Positions 35,882 through 43,781 of a DNA stretch of 64,000 nt are shown one piece after another; within the stretch, counting starts at the first letter, position 1, and the number at the start of each line of letters is the position of its first letter. The stretch comes from Paenibacillus alkalitolerans (GTDB lineage Bacteria; Bacillota; Bacilli; Paenibacillales; YIM-B00363), in contig NZ_JAEMXM010000001.1 of the NCBI RefSeq assembly GCF_016482785.1, positions 496,001 to 560,000 on the forward strand, read 5' to 3'. A program made the position numbers and the translations under genes. The notes beneath the pieces are model-generated. The model worked only from the letters and a program-made list of their open reading frames with translations. It made no database searches and was not told where the DNA came from.

Positions 35882-36350
35882 GCGCCGCTTCCTCCAGCTT
35901 CTTGATCGATTTGCGCAGCTCCTCCAATTCCTTGCTCAGATCGGTGATCCGTTGGTTTAGAGCTTGCTTCGTCTTCGCGGTCGAACTGAGCGAATCGCCC
36001 GCCAGAGACATTTCTTCCTTGACCGCATCCAGTTCGCTCTCGACAACGGCGAATTGCTGCTTAAGAGCTTCGGCCTGTTGTTTATTCGCTTCCAGCGCGG
36101 TTTGCAGGTCCGTCAATTTCTTGTTCAACTCCGCTATATTTGTCTGGTTCGTCTGTTGAATGCGCTCCAGTTGATTCAAGATGCCTCCGACATAGTAATA
36201 GGCCAGCGCAAAAGCGCTCCCGGCCAGCAGCGTCCAAAGGAGAATGGCAGCCGTTCTCACGACCCACTTCGACAATCGGCGCTTCGGATTGGCCTTTTCT
36301 TTCGGCACGCGGGCCAAGCGGGATTCCATTTCGTAGTACACTTCGTTCAT
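35871..36350 (-). CDS. Coiled-coil single-pass membrane protein, partner of the phosphodiester glycosidase
   Basis: 159 residues: MNEVYYEMESRLARVPKEKA. A basic cytoplasmic N-terminus is followed by one helix (VRTAAILLWTLLAGSAFALA) and then about 100 residues with continuous heptads (LNQLERIQQTNQTNIAELNK to ELEELRKSIKKLEEAARVY). No catalytic motif. Its 3' end overlaps the next gene by 11 bp and provides that gene's ribosome binding site, so the two proteins are made together. A role as membrane scaffold is inference. Confidence 0.75.
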   Translation of the reverse strand: MNEVYYEMESRLARVPKEKANPKRRLSKWVVRTAAILLWTLLAGSAFALAYYYVGGILNQLERIQQTNQTNIAELNKKLTDLQTALEANKQQAEALKQQFAVVESELDAVKEEMSLAGDSLSSTAKTKQALNQRITDLSKELEELRKSIKKLEEAARVY

Positions 36351-36508
36351 GATTCGTTTCCTTTCGTTGTGACTTGTGTGCGGTTATTTCCATCCTATCA
36401 TACTTATAGACGCTAGATTTATAGATTTTGTTGTAAAAAAATGAAATTTGCTGATCAGGTTAAGTACACTAAATTCCGTTATCGATTACGTTCAACCCTC
36501 GAAAGCAA

Positions 36509-36539
36509 CAAAAAAACGGCTGCCTAAGCAACCGTTTAC
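36509..36539 (-). terminator. Terminator of the guanidine/nickel operon
   Basis: Minus strand: AACGGTTGC, loop TTAG, GCAGCCGTT, then TTTTTT. It follows the stop of the fused CbiQ-CbiO gene at 36572. Confidence 0.88.
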
Positions 36540-36571
36540 CTCTGGAGCTTCTTTATAAGTTAGTGAGATAA

Positions 36572-38137
36572 TTACGAAGATTCTCCGCCCCCGGCCATCA
36601 AACGCCAAATCATCTGTGCAGCCTGTCTCACGTTTCGGGGACGGCAGTTTTGCCCGGCTCCTTGTAGCAGTTTGAACGGACGCGCAAGTCTCGGGAGATG
36701 AAGGCCGCCTTCGGCAATCCACCGATCGTCGAATAACAGCTCGGTACCGCCGTCAGCCAAAACTTCTCCGTCTTTGATCAGAATGACTTGATCGGCCCAT
36801 TCGGCTGCAAAGTCTACGTCGTGAGTCGCTACGATTAACGTGATCCCCATCAAGTGCATGCTGTCCAGCAGTGCTTGCAAGTCATCTCTCCCTCTAGGAT
36901 CTAGAAAGGCCATAGGTTCATCCAATACGATAATTTCCGGTTGAATAGCAAGCACGCCGGCGATGGCGACTCTGCGTTTTTGTCCATAGCTTAACTCAAA
37001 GGGAGAAAACTTCCGGTACTCCCGCATACCGACAGAGCCTAAAGACATTTGAATGCGATTCTCAATCTCCATCTCGGAAAGTCCCATGTTGCGAGGGCCG
37101 AAAGCGACATCTTCTTCAACAGTCGGGGAGAAAATTTGATCGTCAGGGTCTTGGTAAACGACACCTATACGCAACCGCATCTCCTCTACCCGTTTCTCGG
37201 CGAGTGATCCCCCAAAGATCTTGACTTCCCCCGTTGCCGGCCTTTCGAGGCCGTTTAAGAGCGAAATCAGAGTTGATTTACCGGCACCATTTGGCCCCAT
37301 TAAAGCAACCTTCATGCCGGCCTTGATACTCAAGCTGACTTTTCGCAGCACCTCCCTGTCACCGTATGCAAAAGAAACCTCACGTAATTCGATAGCCGTT
37401 CGTATTTTACTCCCCGTCTCCGCCGAGTGCGTTGTCCTTTCAGGAACATGTACTGATTGTGACGCTCCCGAATTTAGCCCTCCGCGGGCGCTCATCGAGA
37501 GGTAAATCCGGCGGCTTCTCGACATAGCTCGCAGCAACAGCACGCCCAGAAGCTGTCCGAACCGGCGGTACGTTACGCGAGACCAGTACCATCTACTCGT
37601 CTTCCAACCCCTGGACCGCTGGGCTTTCACCATCCCTTGAACCTCTTCGGCCAAAAGAAAGAAGTAACGTATGAGCAAGCTGACGATTTCGATAAATACG
37701 GCGGGAACACCCAGCTTCCGGAGGCAGCGGACAATGTCGAAAAATGCGGTCGTTTTCAATAGAACGGTAAGGAGCACGTTTGCGGTACTTATTTTAAGCA
37801 AAAGAATGAACGATTGAACAATGCCTTCCATACTTGCCTTAATCCCGCCCGCTTGGAATAACGCCTCTCCATCGACTGTGAAGGGCAACAGCACTAACGT
37901 TCCTAAAGCGAACGGAATCAAGAGCAGCAATCTTGCGGCCAATTGGCGCAATGCGATACCGATCCATACTCCCGTGAACGTGACAACTGCAAATAAGAAG
38001 ATTAAGGGCTCCGGCCGTTCAAGCAGCACGACGAGAAGTATCAATAGCATAACGGCCGCGAGCCGTGTCATAGGTTCACTCATCAGACGCGGCAGCCTGA
38101 TTTGATCCTGCGTCATGGAAGAAAGAAACCCTTTCAT
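36572..38137 (-). CDS. Fused ECF transporter T component and ATPase (CbiQ-CbiO) for nickel/cobalt
   Basis: 521 residues. Residues 1-230 are a CbiQ-type T component with about five helices and the coupling motifs AQRSRGWKTSR and SRSRRIYLSMSARG. A short linker leads to a complete CbiO ATPase from about 248: GPNGAGKST (Walker A), VYQDPDDQIFSPTVEEDVAF (Q loop with the ECF DDQ), ELSYGQKRRVAIAGVLA (signature), IIVLDEPMAFLDPRG (Walker B), THDVD. The two parts are normally separate proteins; here they are one polypeptide. Its ATG overlaps the stop of the preceding CbiN-like gene (ATGA). Together with CbiM and the PDGLE protein it forms a high-affinity metal importer. Confidence 0.92.
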   Translation of the reverse strand: MKGFLSSMTQDQIRLPRLMSEPMTRLAAVMLLILLVVLLERPEPLIFLFAVVTFTGVWIGIALRQLAARLLLLIPFALGTLVLLPFTVDGEALFQAGGIKASMEGIVQSFILLLKISTANVLLTVLLKTTAFFDIVRCLRKLGVPAVFIEIVSLLIRYFFLLAEEVQGMVKAQRSRGWKTSRWYWSRVTYRRFGQLLGVLLLRAMSRSRRIYLSMSARGGLNSGASQSVHVPERTTHSAETGSKIRTAIELREVSFAYGDREVLRKVSLSIKAGMKVALMGPNGAGKSTLISLLNGLERPATGEVKIFGGSLAEKRVEEMRLRIGVVYQDPDDQIFSPTVEEDVAFGPRNMGLSEMEIENRIQMSLGSVGMREYRKFSPFELSYGQKRRVAIAGVLAIQPEIIVLDEPMAFLDPRGRDDLQALLDSMHLMGITLIVATHDVDFAAEWADQVILIKDGEVLADGGTELLFDDRWIAEGGLHLPRLARPFKLLQGAGQNCRPRNVRQAAQMIWRLMAGGGESS

Positions 38138-38442
38138 GATTTGTTGCCTCTCTGTTTATGGAGGTTTATCATCCCTAACGCCCGAATTGTTCCCATGATC
38201 ACGGCAATTCCGATTGCGCCCGCCGCAGAAACGGCGGCTTCCGGGCGCATGGGTATCCAGTCCAAACGATAATTGGCAAACGGTGCAAAAATCCAATAAG
38301 AGCGGCTTATGTCTTGAAAACCTTCGTCTTCGGCGACACGCTCAAGTCCATCCGGGTGCTCGGAGGCGAAAGGAGCCAAAAACAGCAAAATACCGAAAAC
38401 GACAACCGCCAGTACCGCCAACTTCCGTTTGTCCCGGATCAT
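38134..38442 (-). CDS. PDGLE-domain protein, CbiN/NikN-like component of the metal ECF transporter
   Basis: 102 residues from the ATG at 38442, which overlaps the CbiM stop (ATGA) and follows CGGAGGTG. Two helices flank an external loop: KLAVLAVVVFGILLFLAPFA at the N-terminus, then the family hallmark EHPDGLERVAEDEGF, and SAAGAIGIAVIMGTIRAL near the C-terminus. CbiN or NikN subunits assist metal loading of CbiM or NikM. Confidence 0.9.
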   Translation of the reverse strand: MIRDKRKLAVLAVVVFGILLFLAPFASEHPDGLERVAEDEGFQDISRSYWIFAPFANYRLDWIPMRPEAAVSAAGAIGIAVIMGTIRALGMINLHKQRGNKS

Positions 38443-39068
38443 TTTCGCACCTCCGCCCTTACAGGGGTCATCTTTCGTTCGGCAAAATAAGAGCATACGA
38501 GCATTGTCGCCAATCCTTCTCCGATGCCGATTAAACCATGCCAGCCTAACATGGCGGAAAGCGCGGTTTGCAAAGGCACCGTTTCCGACCAAGCCAAAAG
38601 CAAAGCTACCCCGGCCGCGGCCATTACTATCGATAACCATCCGGCGGCGAACGTTGCAGCTCCATCCCAGCGGTTCGGAAGCCAACGTACAGCGATTTTA
38701 TGCGTCCAGTATCCCGTAAAGCTGCCGATGACTCCCGTACACAAAATGTTAGCGCCTAATACGGTAATGCCGCCGTCTTGAAACAGCAGAGCCTGAACGG
38801 TAAGTACGGCGGCCATAATGACCACGCCGATTAACGGTCCGAACAATATTGAAGCCAGAGCGCCACCCAAAAAATGTCCGCTCGTCGCACCCGCCACCGG
38901 GAAATTGACCATCTGAGCAGCGAATATAAAGGCGCCGACCATCCCGATCGAAGGAACATCAGACCTGTCGATTTTGGAGCGCCTCAGGCAATAGCCGAGA
39001 GCCGCCGCTCCCGCGAAGGAAGTGGCCGCCCATACTTTGACATCCAAAAATCCGTCCGGGAGATGCAT
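38439..39068 (-). CDS. CbiM/NikM-type substrate-binding component of a nickel/cobalt ECF transporter
   Basis: 209 residues, start MHLPDGFLDVKVWAATSFAG. The N-terminal M-H-x-x-D-G is the family metal site: the free amino group and His2 bind Ni(II) or Co(II). Further conserved histidines are visible in MLGWHGLIGIGEG and ATSGHFLGGALA. About seven helices. AGGAGGTAAATAATC before the ATG is formed by the last codons of the guanidinase-like gene, which ties their translation together. No cobalamin genes are nearby, and the linked enzyme family uses nickel, so nickel is the likelier cargo. Confidence 0.93.
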   Translation of the reverse strand: MHLPDGFLDVKVWAATSFAGAAALGYCLRRSKIDRSDVPSIGMVGAFIFAAQMVNFPVAGATSGHFLGGALASILFGPLIGVVIMAAVLTVQALLFQDGGITVLGANILCTGVIGSFTGYWTHKIAVRWLPNRWDGAATFAAGWLSIVMAAAGVALLLAWSETVPLQTALSAMLGWHGLIGIGEGLATMLVCSYFAERKMTPVRAEVRK

Positions 39069-39070
39069 GA

Positions 39071-40222
39071 TTATTTACCTCCTATTTTCCCGTTATCAAC
39101 CATTGTGGCCAGCACGTCCAGCACCGCGCGTGTCGCCAGCAGAGCCGTCGTATCGCTTATGTCGTACGCGGGTGCAACCTCCACTACCTCCATCGCGCAT
39201 ATGCCTTCTTTCGCCACTAAGTGCATCAGCTTCAAGGCCTCCCTTGGCAGGAACCCTCCCGGTTCGGGCCAGCCGGTGCCGGGTACGAAGCCGCAGTCGA
39301 TCGAGTCGATATCAAAGCTGAGATAGACCGCTTTAGCGCCTTTCCATGCAACCTCCAATGCCATCTCCGCAACCTTCTCGATCCCTAATGTCTCTACATC
39401 GTTTATCGTCATAATGGTCGTTCCGCGTTCGCGTCCGACTGTGACGCCTGCGCGCGGAACCTGCCATCCGCCGATTCCGATCTGCACGAGGTTGATCGGC
39501 GGCGCATTCTTTATGTTGGTGGCGTGAAACCACGGCGTCGTGTGCATCCGTTCGTCCATATCCTTCTCTTGAATGTCGATATGGCGGTCCAAGTGGATGA
39601 TGCCGACGTTACCTTCCACATTCTCCGCAACTCCCCGGACGCAAGGATATCCGATCGAGTGGTCGCCCCCCAGAATGACAGGCATTGTCCCCTTGCTCAT
39701 GACATGAGATACGGCTTTCGTAATTTGATCGAAGCTTTTTTCGATGTTGGCTATCGTGAATACGTCTCCGACATCGCAGATCTTCAACTGTTCCCGAAGA
39801 TCCACCCCAAGCTCGTAGTTGTAAGTCTGGTATAGCGCCGAAATCCGGCGGATCGCCTGCGGGCCGAACCGCGTCCCCGACCGGTACGTAGTGCCGATGT
39901 CGAATGGAACGCCCATTACGGCGACGTCATATTCACCCACCCGGTTCACATCCTCAAGGAAGGGCATCTTCAGGAACGTGTTGATTCCGGCATAATGAGG
40001 AAGCTCCCCGCGGCTGAAACAGGAAATCGTTCGGTCTCCGATGCTTTCCGCAGCTTCCAGCCCAAGCTTAATGCCGCGTTCGATCTCCTCATTGGCCCGA
40101 GCCGCAGGAAGCGTTCCTTCTTTAACGGCGGCTTGAATTCCGTGAAGATCCTCCCGGTTGAATCCGGCTTCTTCGGCGCGTTGCCGGCGGTAGCTTAATC
40201 CGTGGTTATCGAAAAATCCCAT
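39071..40222 (-). CDS. gdmH: Arginase/agmatinase-family enzyme, probable nickel-dependent guanidine hydrolase (GdmH-like)
   Basis: 383 residues from the ATG at 40222 (MGFFDNHGLSYRRQRAEEAG), five bases after GGGGGAG. The ureohydrolase metal ligands are present: H of GGDHSIGYP, D/H/D of HLDRHIDIQ and D/D of SFDIDSIDCGFVPG. An N-terminal extension with SRGELPHYAGINTFLKMPFL and the loop GFVPGTGWPEPGGFLPREAL distinguish it from ordinary agmatinase (where DP follows the last Asp) and recall the cyanobacterial Ni-dependent guanidine hydrolase. The reaction would be guanidine to urea and ammonia. Position under a guanidine-I riboswitch, after an ABC importer and before a nickel transporter, strongly supports this. 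Agmatine or another guanidino compound is the alternative. Confidence 0.88.
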   Translation of the reverse strand: MGFFDNHGLSYRRQRAEEAGFNREDLHGIQAAVKEGTLPAARANEEIERGIKLGLEAAESIGDRTISCFSRGELPHYAGINTFLKMPFLEDVNRVGEYDVAVMGVPFDIGTTYRSGTRFGPQAIRRISALYQTYNYELGVDLREQLKICDVGDVFTIANIEKSFDQITKAVSHVMSKGTMPVILGGDHSIGYPCVRGVAENVEGNVGIIHLDRHIDIQEKDMDERMHTTPWFHATNIKNAPPINLVQIGIGGWQVPRAGVTVGRERGTTIMTINDVETLGIEKVAEMALEVAWKGAKAVYLSFDIDSIDCGFVPGTGWPEPGGFLPREALKLMHLVAKEGICAMEVVEVAPAYDISDTTALLATRAVLDVLATMVDNGKIGGK

Positions 40223-40262
40223 TGCAACTCCCCCAAGCGATTGTATTAACAAATATAAATAA

Positions 40263-41060
40263 TCAGCGCTGTTTTAGTTGAGCGTACAATTCCCGCTTCA
40301 GTCGAAGAAACTCCGGCAGCTCGCGGGTCTCGGGAGCTCTTGCAGGCGGAAGAGGCACCTCGTACACTTCCAAGATCCTTCCCGGGGCTGCTCCCATCAC
40401 CGCGATTCGTTGTGAAAGAAAAACCGCCTCCTCTATATCATGGGTAATGAACACGACGGTCGTCTTTTCCTGCTCCCACACTTCCAGCAGAAGCTCCTGC
40501 ATCTCCAGCTTCGTCTGTGCGTCAAGCGCCCCAAAAGGCTCATCCATCAACAACACCTTCGGTTTATTGGCCAGTGCCCTCGCAATAGCCACCCGCTGCT
40601 TCATTCCTCCGGACAGCTGCTTGGGAAAAGCGTTGGCGAATGACTCCAACCGGATCGTGTTCAAATAACGGGTAGACACGGCGCGCCGTTCCAATAACGG
40701 AATCCCCTTCAGCTTCAGCCCGTATTCTATGTTCTGCCTGACGGTCAACCACGGGAATAAAGTGTACCCCTGAAACACCATCCCCCGGTCCGCCCCCGGC
40801 CCCGTTATTTGTTCCCCGTCGAGATATATGGCGCCCGAGGAAGGCTCGTCGAGGCCGGCGATCAAACGAAGCAGCGTTGATTTGCCGCAGCCCGAAGGAC
40901 CCAAAATGCTGAAAAATTCATTCGCCTTCAACTGCAGGTCAATATCGCGGAAAACTTCATGTACGTTTCTTTTCGTCTCAAAGCTTTTGCCGACCCCGAC
41001 GATGTCGATGGAACCGGCCGATGCGGGTTGTACCGCCGCCGAACCAAAACTCCTTCGCAC
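40263..41060 (-). CDS. ABC transporter ATP-binding protein (NitT/TauT family), guanidine operon
   Basis: About 265 residues if translation starts at the GTG at 41060, eight bases after GGAGG; an ATG five codons earlier overlaps that ribosome binding site. Motifs: SILGPSGCGKSTLLRLIAGL (Walker A), QGYTLFPWLTVRQNI (Q loop), QLSGGMKQRVAIARALA (signature), VLLMDEPFGALDAQTK (Walker B), THDIEEAV (H loop). Like SsuB/TauB, it drives uptake of a small nitrogen or sulphur compound; the riboswitch points to guanidine or a guanidino compound. Confidence 0.93.
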   Translation of the reverse strand: MRRSFGSAAVQPASAGSIDIVGVGKSFETKRNVHEVFRDIDLQLKANEFFSILGPSGCGKSTLLRLIAGLDEPSSGAIYLDGEQITGPGADRGMVFQGYTLFPWLTVRQNIEYGLKLKGIPLLERRAVSTRYLNTIRLESFANAFPKQLSGGMKQRVAIARALANKPKVLLMDEPFGALDAQTKLEMQELLLEVWEQEKTTVVFITHDIEEAVFLSQRIAVMGAAPGRILEVYEVPLPPARAPETRELPEFLRLKRELYAQLKQR

Positions 41061-41084
41061 AGCCCTCGCCTCCATTAAAAATAG

Positions 41085-41954
41085 TCACACCCATGGATAC
41101 AATCGACGGTTAAAGAAAGCAAACAGACGGTCGCTCATTAAACCTAATAAGCCGATAACAATAATTCCGACGAAAATTTGCTCCGTATTCAGAAACCGCT
41201 GCGCCTTCATAATCGCATAACCGAGGCCGCTGTTGACCGCAACGAGCTCCGCCACCACCAAATACGTCCATGCCCAGCCCAAGATGAGGCGCATCGTATT
41301 CATCAAATTCGGCATCATATACGGCAGTATGACCGTCTCGATCGTTTGCCGCCGGCCGGCTCCAAGCGTATAGGACGCTTGAATCAAATCGTCAGGAACC
41401 TGTTTCGCATTAATAGCCACCATAAGCACCAACTGGAAGAAGCAGCCTATGAAAATGACCAGCACCTTCGTCCATTCGCCGATCCCCGTCCATACCATCA
41501 GAAGAGGAATGAATGCGACTGCGGGCATATACCTGACGAATTCCATCGGCGGCTCTACAAAAGCTTCACCGGCTTTAAAGGTTCCGGCGAGAAGTCCAAG
41601 GGGTACGCCAAGCGCACATGCAAGGATGAATCCGGCCATGACGCGAAACACGCTGATTCCGATGTGGTTCCAGTATTCGGGATTAGCGAGCTGCCTGAAC
41701 AGTTCCAGCAAGACCGAGTGCGGATAAGGAAGGAACGTCCTCTCTACGAAGCCGCCGTAGCTAACAATCGACCAAATCCCCGCCATCAGCGCAAAGGACG
41801 ATATCGCAACCGTCAAGTAAGCATTTCGCGAAACGTCGCGGCGGATCGTAAGCCATGCCTTCCTTTTTTTTGAGGCCGCGGGCGCGGCGGATTTTTCAAT
41901 TCGGGTTCGAGAGCGTTCCGTACCTGTTCCCATAACCGCTTCCACCTTTTCCAC
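41085..41954 (-). CDS. ABC transporter permease (NitT/TauT family), guanidine operon
   Basis: 289 residues from a GTG at 41954 following AGAGGTGA; an ATG seven codons later (MGTGTERSR) also has a good site. A basic N-terminus leads to six helices typical of SsuC/TauC: LMAGIWSIVSYGGF, GFILACALGVPLGLLAG, VFIGCFFQLVLMVAI. The docking loop is QASYTLGAGRRQTIETVILP. Forms a homodimer in the membrane with the neighbouring ATPase and binding protein. Confidence 0.92.
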   Translation of the reverse strand: MEKVEAVMGTGTERSRTRIEKSAAPAASKKRKAWLTIRRDVSRNAYLTVAISSFALMAGIWSIVSYGGFVERTFLPYPHSVLLELFRQLANPEYWNHIGISVFRVMAGFILACALGVPLGLLAGTFKAGEAFVEPPMEFVRYMPAVAFIPLLMVWTGIGEWTKVLVIFIGCFFQLVLMVAINAKQVPDDLIQASYTLGAGRRQTIETVILPYMMPNLMNTMRLILGWAWTYLVVAELVAVNSGLGYAIMKAQRFLNTEQIFVGIIVIGLLGLMSDRLFAFFNRRLYPWV

Positions 41955-41960
41955 GAGTCA

Positions 41961-42980
41961 TCACCTCTCCGCCGCTTTTTGGACGAATGACGGTTCCAAC
42001 AGCTCCTCCACATTCGGAATGGAGCCGATCATATCCAGCTTCTTTAAAAATTCCGCAGTCTTTTGTCCTGTAAACACGAGGGAGGTGTATTCTTCGCCGG
42101 ATTCGAATGCTTTCACGTTCTCCTCCGGTGAGAACAGCTTGATGCTCTCCATGCCAAGCTTGTAATCTTCAATGCTCGTCTCCGCTTTCTCGGCCATGAT
42201 CGCCAAGCCTTCTTCCGGGTTTTTCTGAAAGTCGGCAAGAGCATCGAACCATGCGTCTACGATCTTTTGCACGTCATCCGGCCGATTCTTCACAACTTCT
42301 TCTTTGAAGACCAATAAATCCGGAATAAGTCCGGGCGTCTCCTTCGAGGAAAAGAGAACGCGGCCTTTGCCCTCCTGCACCGCCTTCGTTTGGAACGGCT
42401 CCCAAAGAACCGAAGCGTCGACTTTACCCGTTATGAACGCTGGACCCGCATCGTTGACAGCCATGTTAACGAAATTGATGTCCGATTCCTTCATTCCGTG
42501 CTGATCGAGAGCGGTCAATAGCAGCAGATGATCCACCGTGCCGAGCTCTGTGGCTACCGTCTTCCCTTTCAAGTCCGGGACCGTCTTTATTTCCGGTTTG
42601 CTGACGATCGCGTCGCCGCCGTTGGAGTTGTCGTTGATAAGTACCGCCTTGAGCTTGATTCCCTTGGATAGAGGAGCTAACGTATCGCTTAACGTCTGGC
42701 TGTTTGCGTCCACCTGACCCGTTGACAACGCTTGAAGAGAGTCGCTGTATACAGGGAACCATGTCAACTCGACATCTACACCGTGTTTCTTGAAATAACC
42801 CTTTTCTTCGACCACGTACCAGAAAAACCAACCCGGCCATGGGCTCAACGCCAATTTAATAGGAGCAGCGCCACCGCTGCCGGCGGTCGAACCGCTCGTT
42901 TCGCCGGCTTTCGCGCAAGCCGATAAAACGATTAAGACCGCCAGGGTGATTGACAGTGTCAGGCAGATGCGTTTCTTCAT
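41961..42980 (-). CDS. ABC transporter substrate-binding lipoprotein (NitT/TauT family), guanidine operon
   Basis: 339 residues: MKKRICLTLSITLAVLIVLS with lipobox LSAC. Mature domain of the SsuA/THI5-like fold: IKLALSPWPGWFFWYVVEEK, FKKHGVDVELTWFPVYSDS, STGQVDANSQTLSD, VPDLKGKTVATELGTVDHLL, DASVLWEPFQTKAVQEGKG. The WPGWFFWYV segment in the ligand cleft is rich in aromatics, which would suit cation-pi binding of a small cation such as guanidinium. GGAGAGAGGG precedes the ATG. First gene of the operon, directly after the riboswitch terminator. Confidence 0.92.
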   Translation of the reverse strand: MKKRICLTLSITLAVLIVLSACAKAGETSGSTAGSGGAAPIKLALSPWPGWFFWYVVEEKGYFKKHGVDVELTWFPVYSDSLQALSTGQVDANSQTLSDTLAPLSKGIKLKAVLINDNSNGGDAIVSKPEIKTVPDLKGKTVATELGTVDHLLLLTALDQHGMKESDINFVNMAVNDAGPAFITGKVDASVLWEPFQTKAVQEGKGRVLFSSKETPGLIPDLLVFKEEVVKNRPDDVQKIVDAWFDALADFQKNPEEGLAIMAEKAETSIEDYKLGMESIKLFSPEENVKAFESGEEYTSLVFTGQKTAEFLKKLDMIGSIPNVEELLEPSFVQKAAER

Positions 42981-43013
42981 AGTCCCTCTCTCCTTCTTTT
43001 CTTAATTAATAAG

Positions 43014-43057
43014 ACAAAAAGCCGGGAGAATAATTGTAATTATCCTCCCAGGCTTTT
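43014..43057 (-). terminator. Riboswitch-controlled terminator
   Basis: AAAAGCC-T-GGGAG-G-ATAATT pairs with ATTAT-TCTCCCGGCTTTTT. Its 5' arm is also the 3' end of the aptamer (AAAAGCCTGGGAG), so ligand binding and termination exclude each other: an ON switch. Confidence 0.85.
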
Positions 43058-43146
43058 ATCCTTCCGTGAATATGGAGCGCGGCGCGCCGCCATACGCTGT
43101 CTCTCGGACCAGCTTGGAACGTACGCCAACGGAACCCTAGACAGCT
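43044..43146 (-). ncRNA. Guanidine-I (ykkC) riboswitch aptamer
   Basis: Read on the minus strand, all conserved blocks of the guanidine-I class occur in order: CTGTCTAGGGTTCCG, then CTGGTCCGAGAGACAG (CTGTC and GACAG close P1), then a long GC-rich stem around GGCGGCGCGCCGC, then ACGGAAGGATAAAAGCC and TGGGAGG. The class binds guanidinium and turns on exporters, carboxylases or importers. It precedes the importer-hydrolase-nickel transporter operon by about 35 bp plus terminator. Confidence 0.95.
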
Positions 43147-43352
43147 TTTTTTTATTCAATTGTAAATTGCGTTATAATATGTTACATCAATCGGTTATTT
43201 TTTAAGGATTTTAATTGTGATTTTATGATTTTATACCGAATATGTTAATATATATTTCATTATTATCACATAAATTACTCGATTACTTCTTTAGTGTTAG
43301 ATAAAATAACATATTTTTGTGTGTAATTCGATTGCCGAAAACAAGCATCAAA

Positions 43353-43396
43353 GAAAAAACTCCCTCAAAATCATTAGATTTATAAGGGAGTTTTTA
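43353..43396 (-). terminator. Terminator of csaA
   Basis: AAAAACTCCCT and AGGGAGTTTTT arms with a 19-nt loop, just after the stop at 43418. Between it and the riboswitch lies about 200 bp of A/T-rich DNA that should hold the promoter of the guanidine operon; I could not fix a clear -35/-10 pair. Confidence 0.8.
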
Positions 43397-43417
43397 AACT
43401 ATCTTTATTTTACCCAT

Positions 43418-43747
43418 TCAGGCAACAGGCGTACCGTTCTTGACAGGTTCATCCGGCCTTAAAAGCACCACGTCGCCTTCCTCTGGGACTCCGCCGATTA
43501 CCAATACTTCAGATTCAAAGCCGGCGATTCGCCGAACGGGAAAGTTTATGACTGCCGCCACTTGACGGCCAATAAGTTGTTCGGGTTCATACCTTCTCGT
43601 TATTTGAGCGGATGAGCGCTTAATGCCAACCTCGCCGAAATCAATCTCTAACTTTATAGCAGGCTTCCGAGCTTCCGGAAATGGTTCTGCGCTTATTATT
43701 GTACCGATACGTATATCCAACTTCAAAAAATCCTCAATTGTTGCCAC
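43418..43747 (-). CDS. csaA: CsaA, tRNA-binding-domain chaperone-like protein
   Basis: 109 residues from a GTG at 43747, six bases after CGAGGT. The sequence ([80 protein letters not shown]) follows Bacillus CsaA almost throughout. It is an OB-fold dimer with a tRNA-binding domain, reported as an export-related chaperone. An IS605-type right end begins only 35 bp upstream of the start, so the original promoter may be displaced. Confidence 0.95.
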   Translation of the reverse strand: MATIEDFLKLDIRIGTIISAEPFPEARKPAIKLEIDFGEVGIKRSSAQITRRYEPEQLIGRQVAAVINFPVRRIAGFESEVLVIGGVPEEGDVVLLRPDEPVKNGTPVA

Positions 43748-43781
43748 GATGAGACCTCGCTTTCGCACGTTACAAATAGTA

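Noticed and set aside
43266-43352. Promoter of the guanidine operon in the A/T-rich gap
   Set aside because: Several A/T-rich hexamers exist but none forms a convincing -35/-10 pair at 16-18 bp, so no promoter is called.
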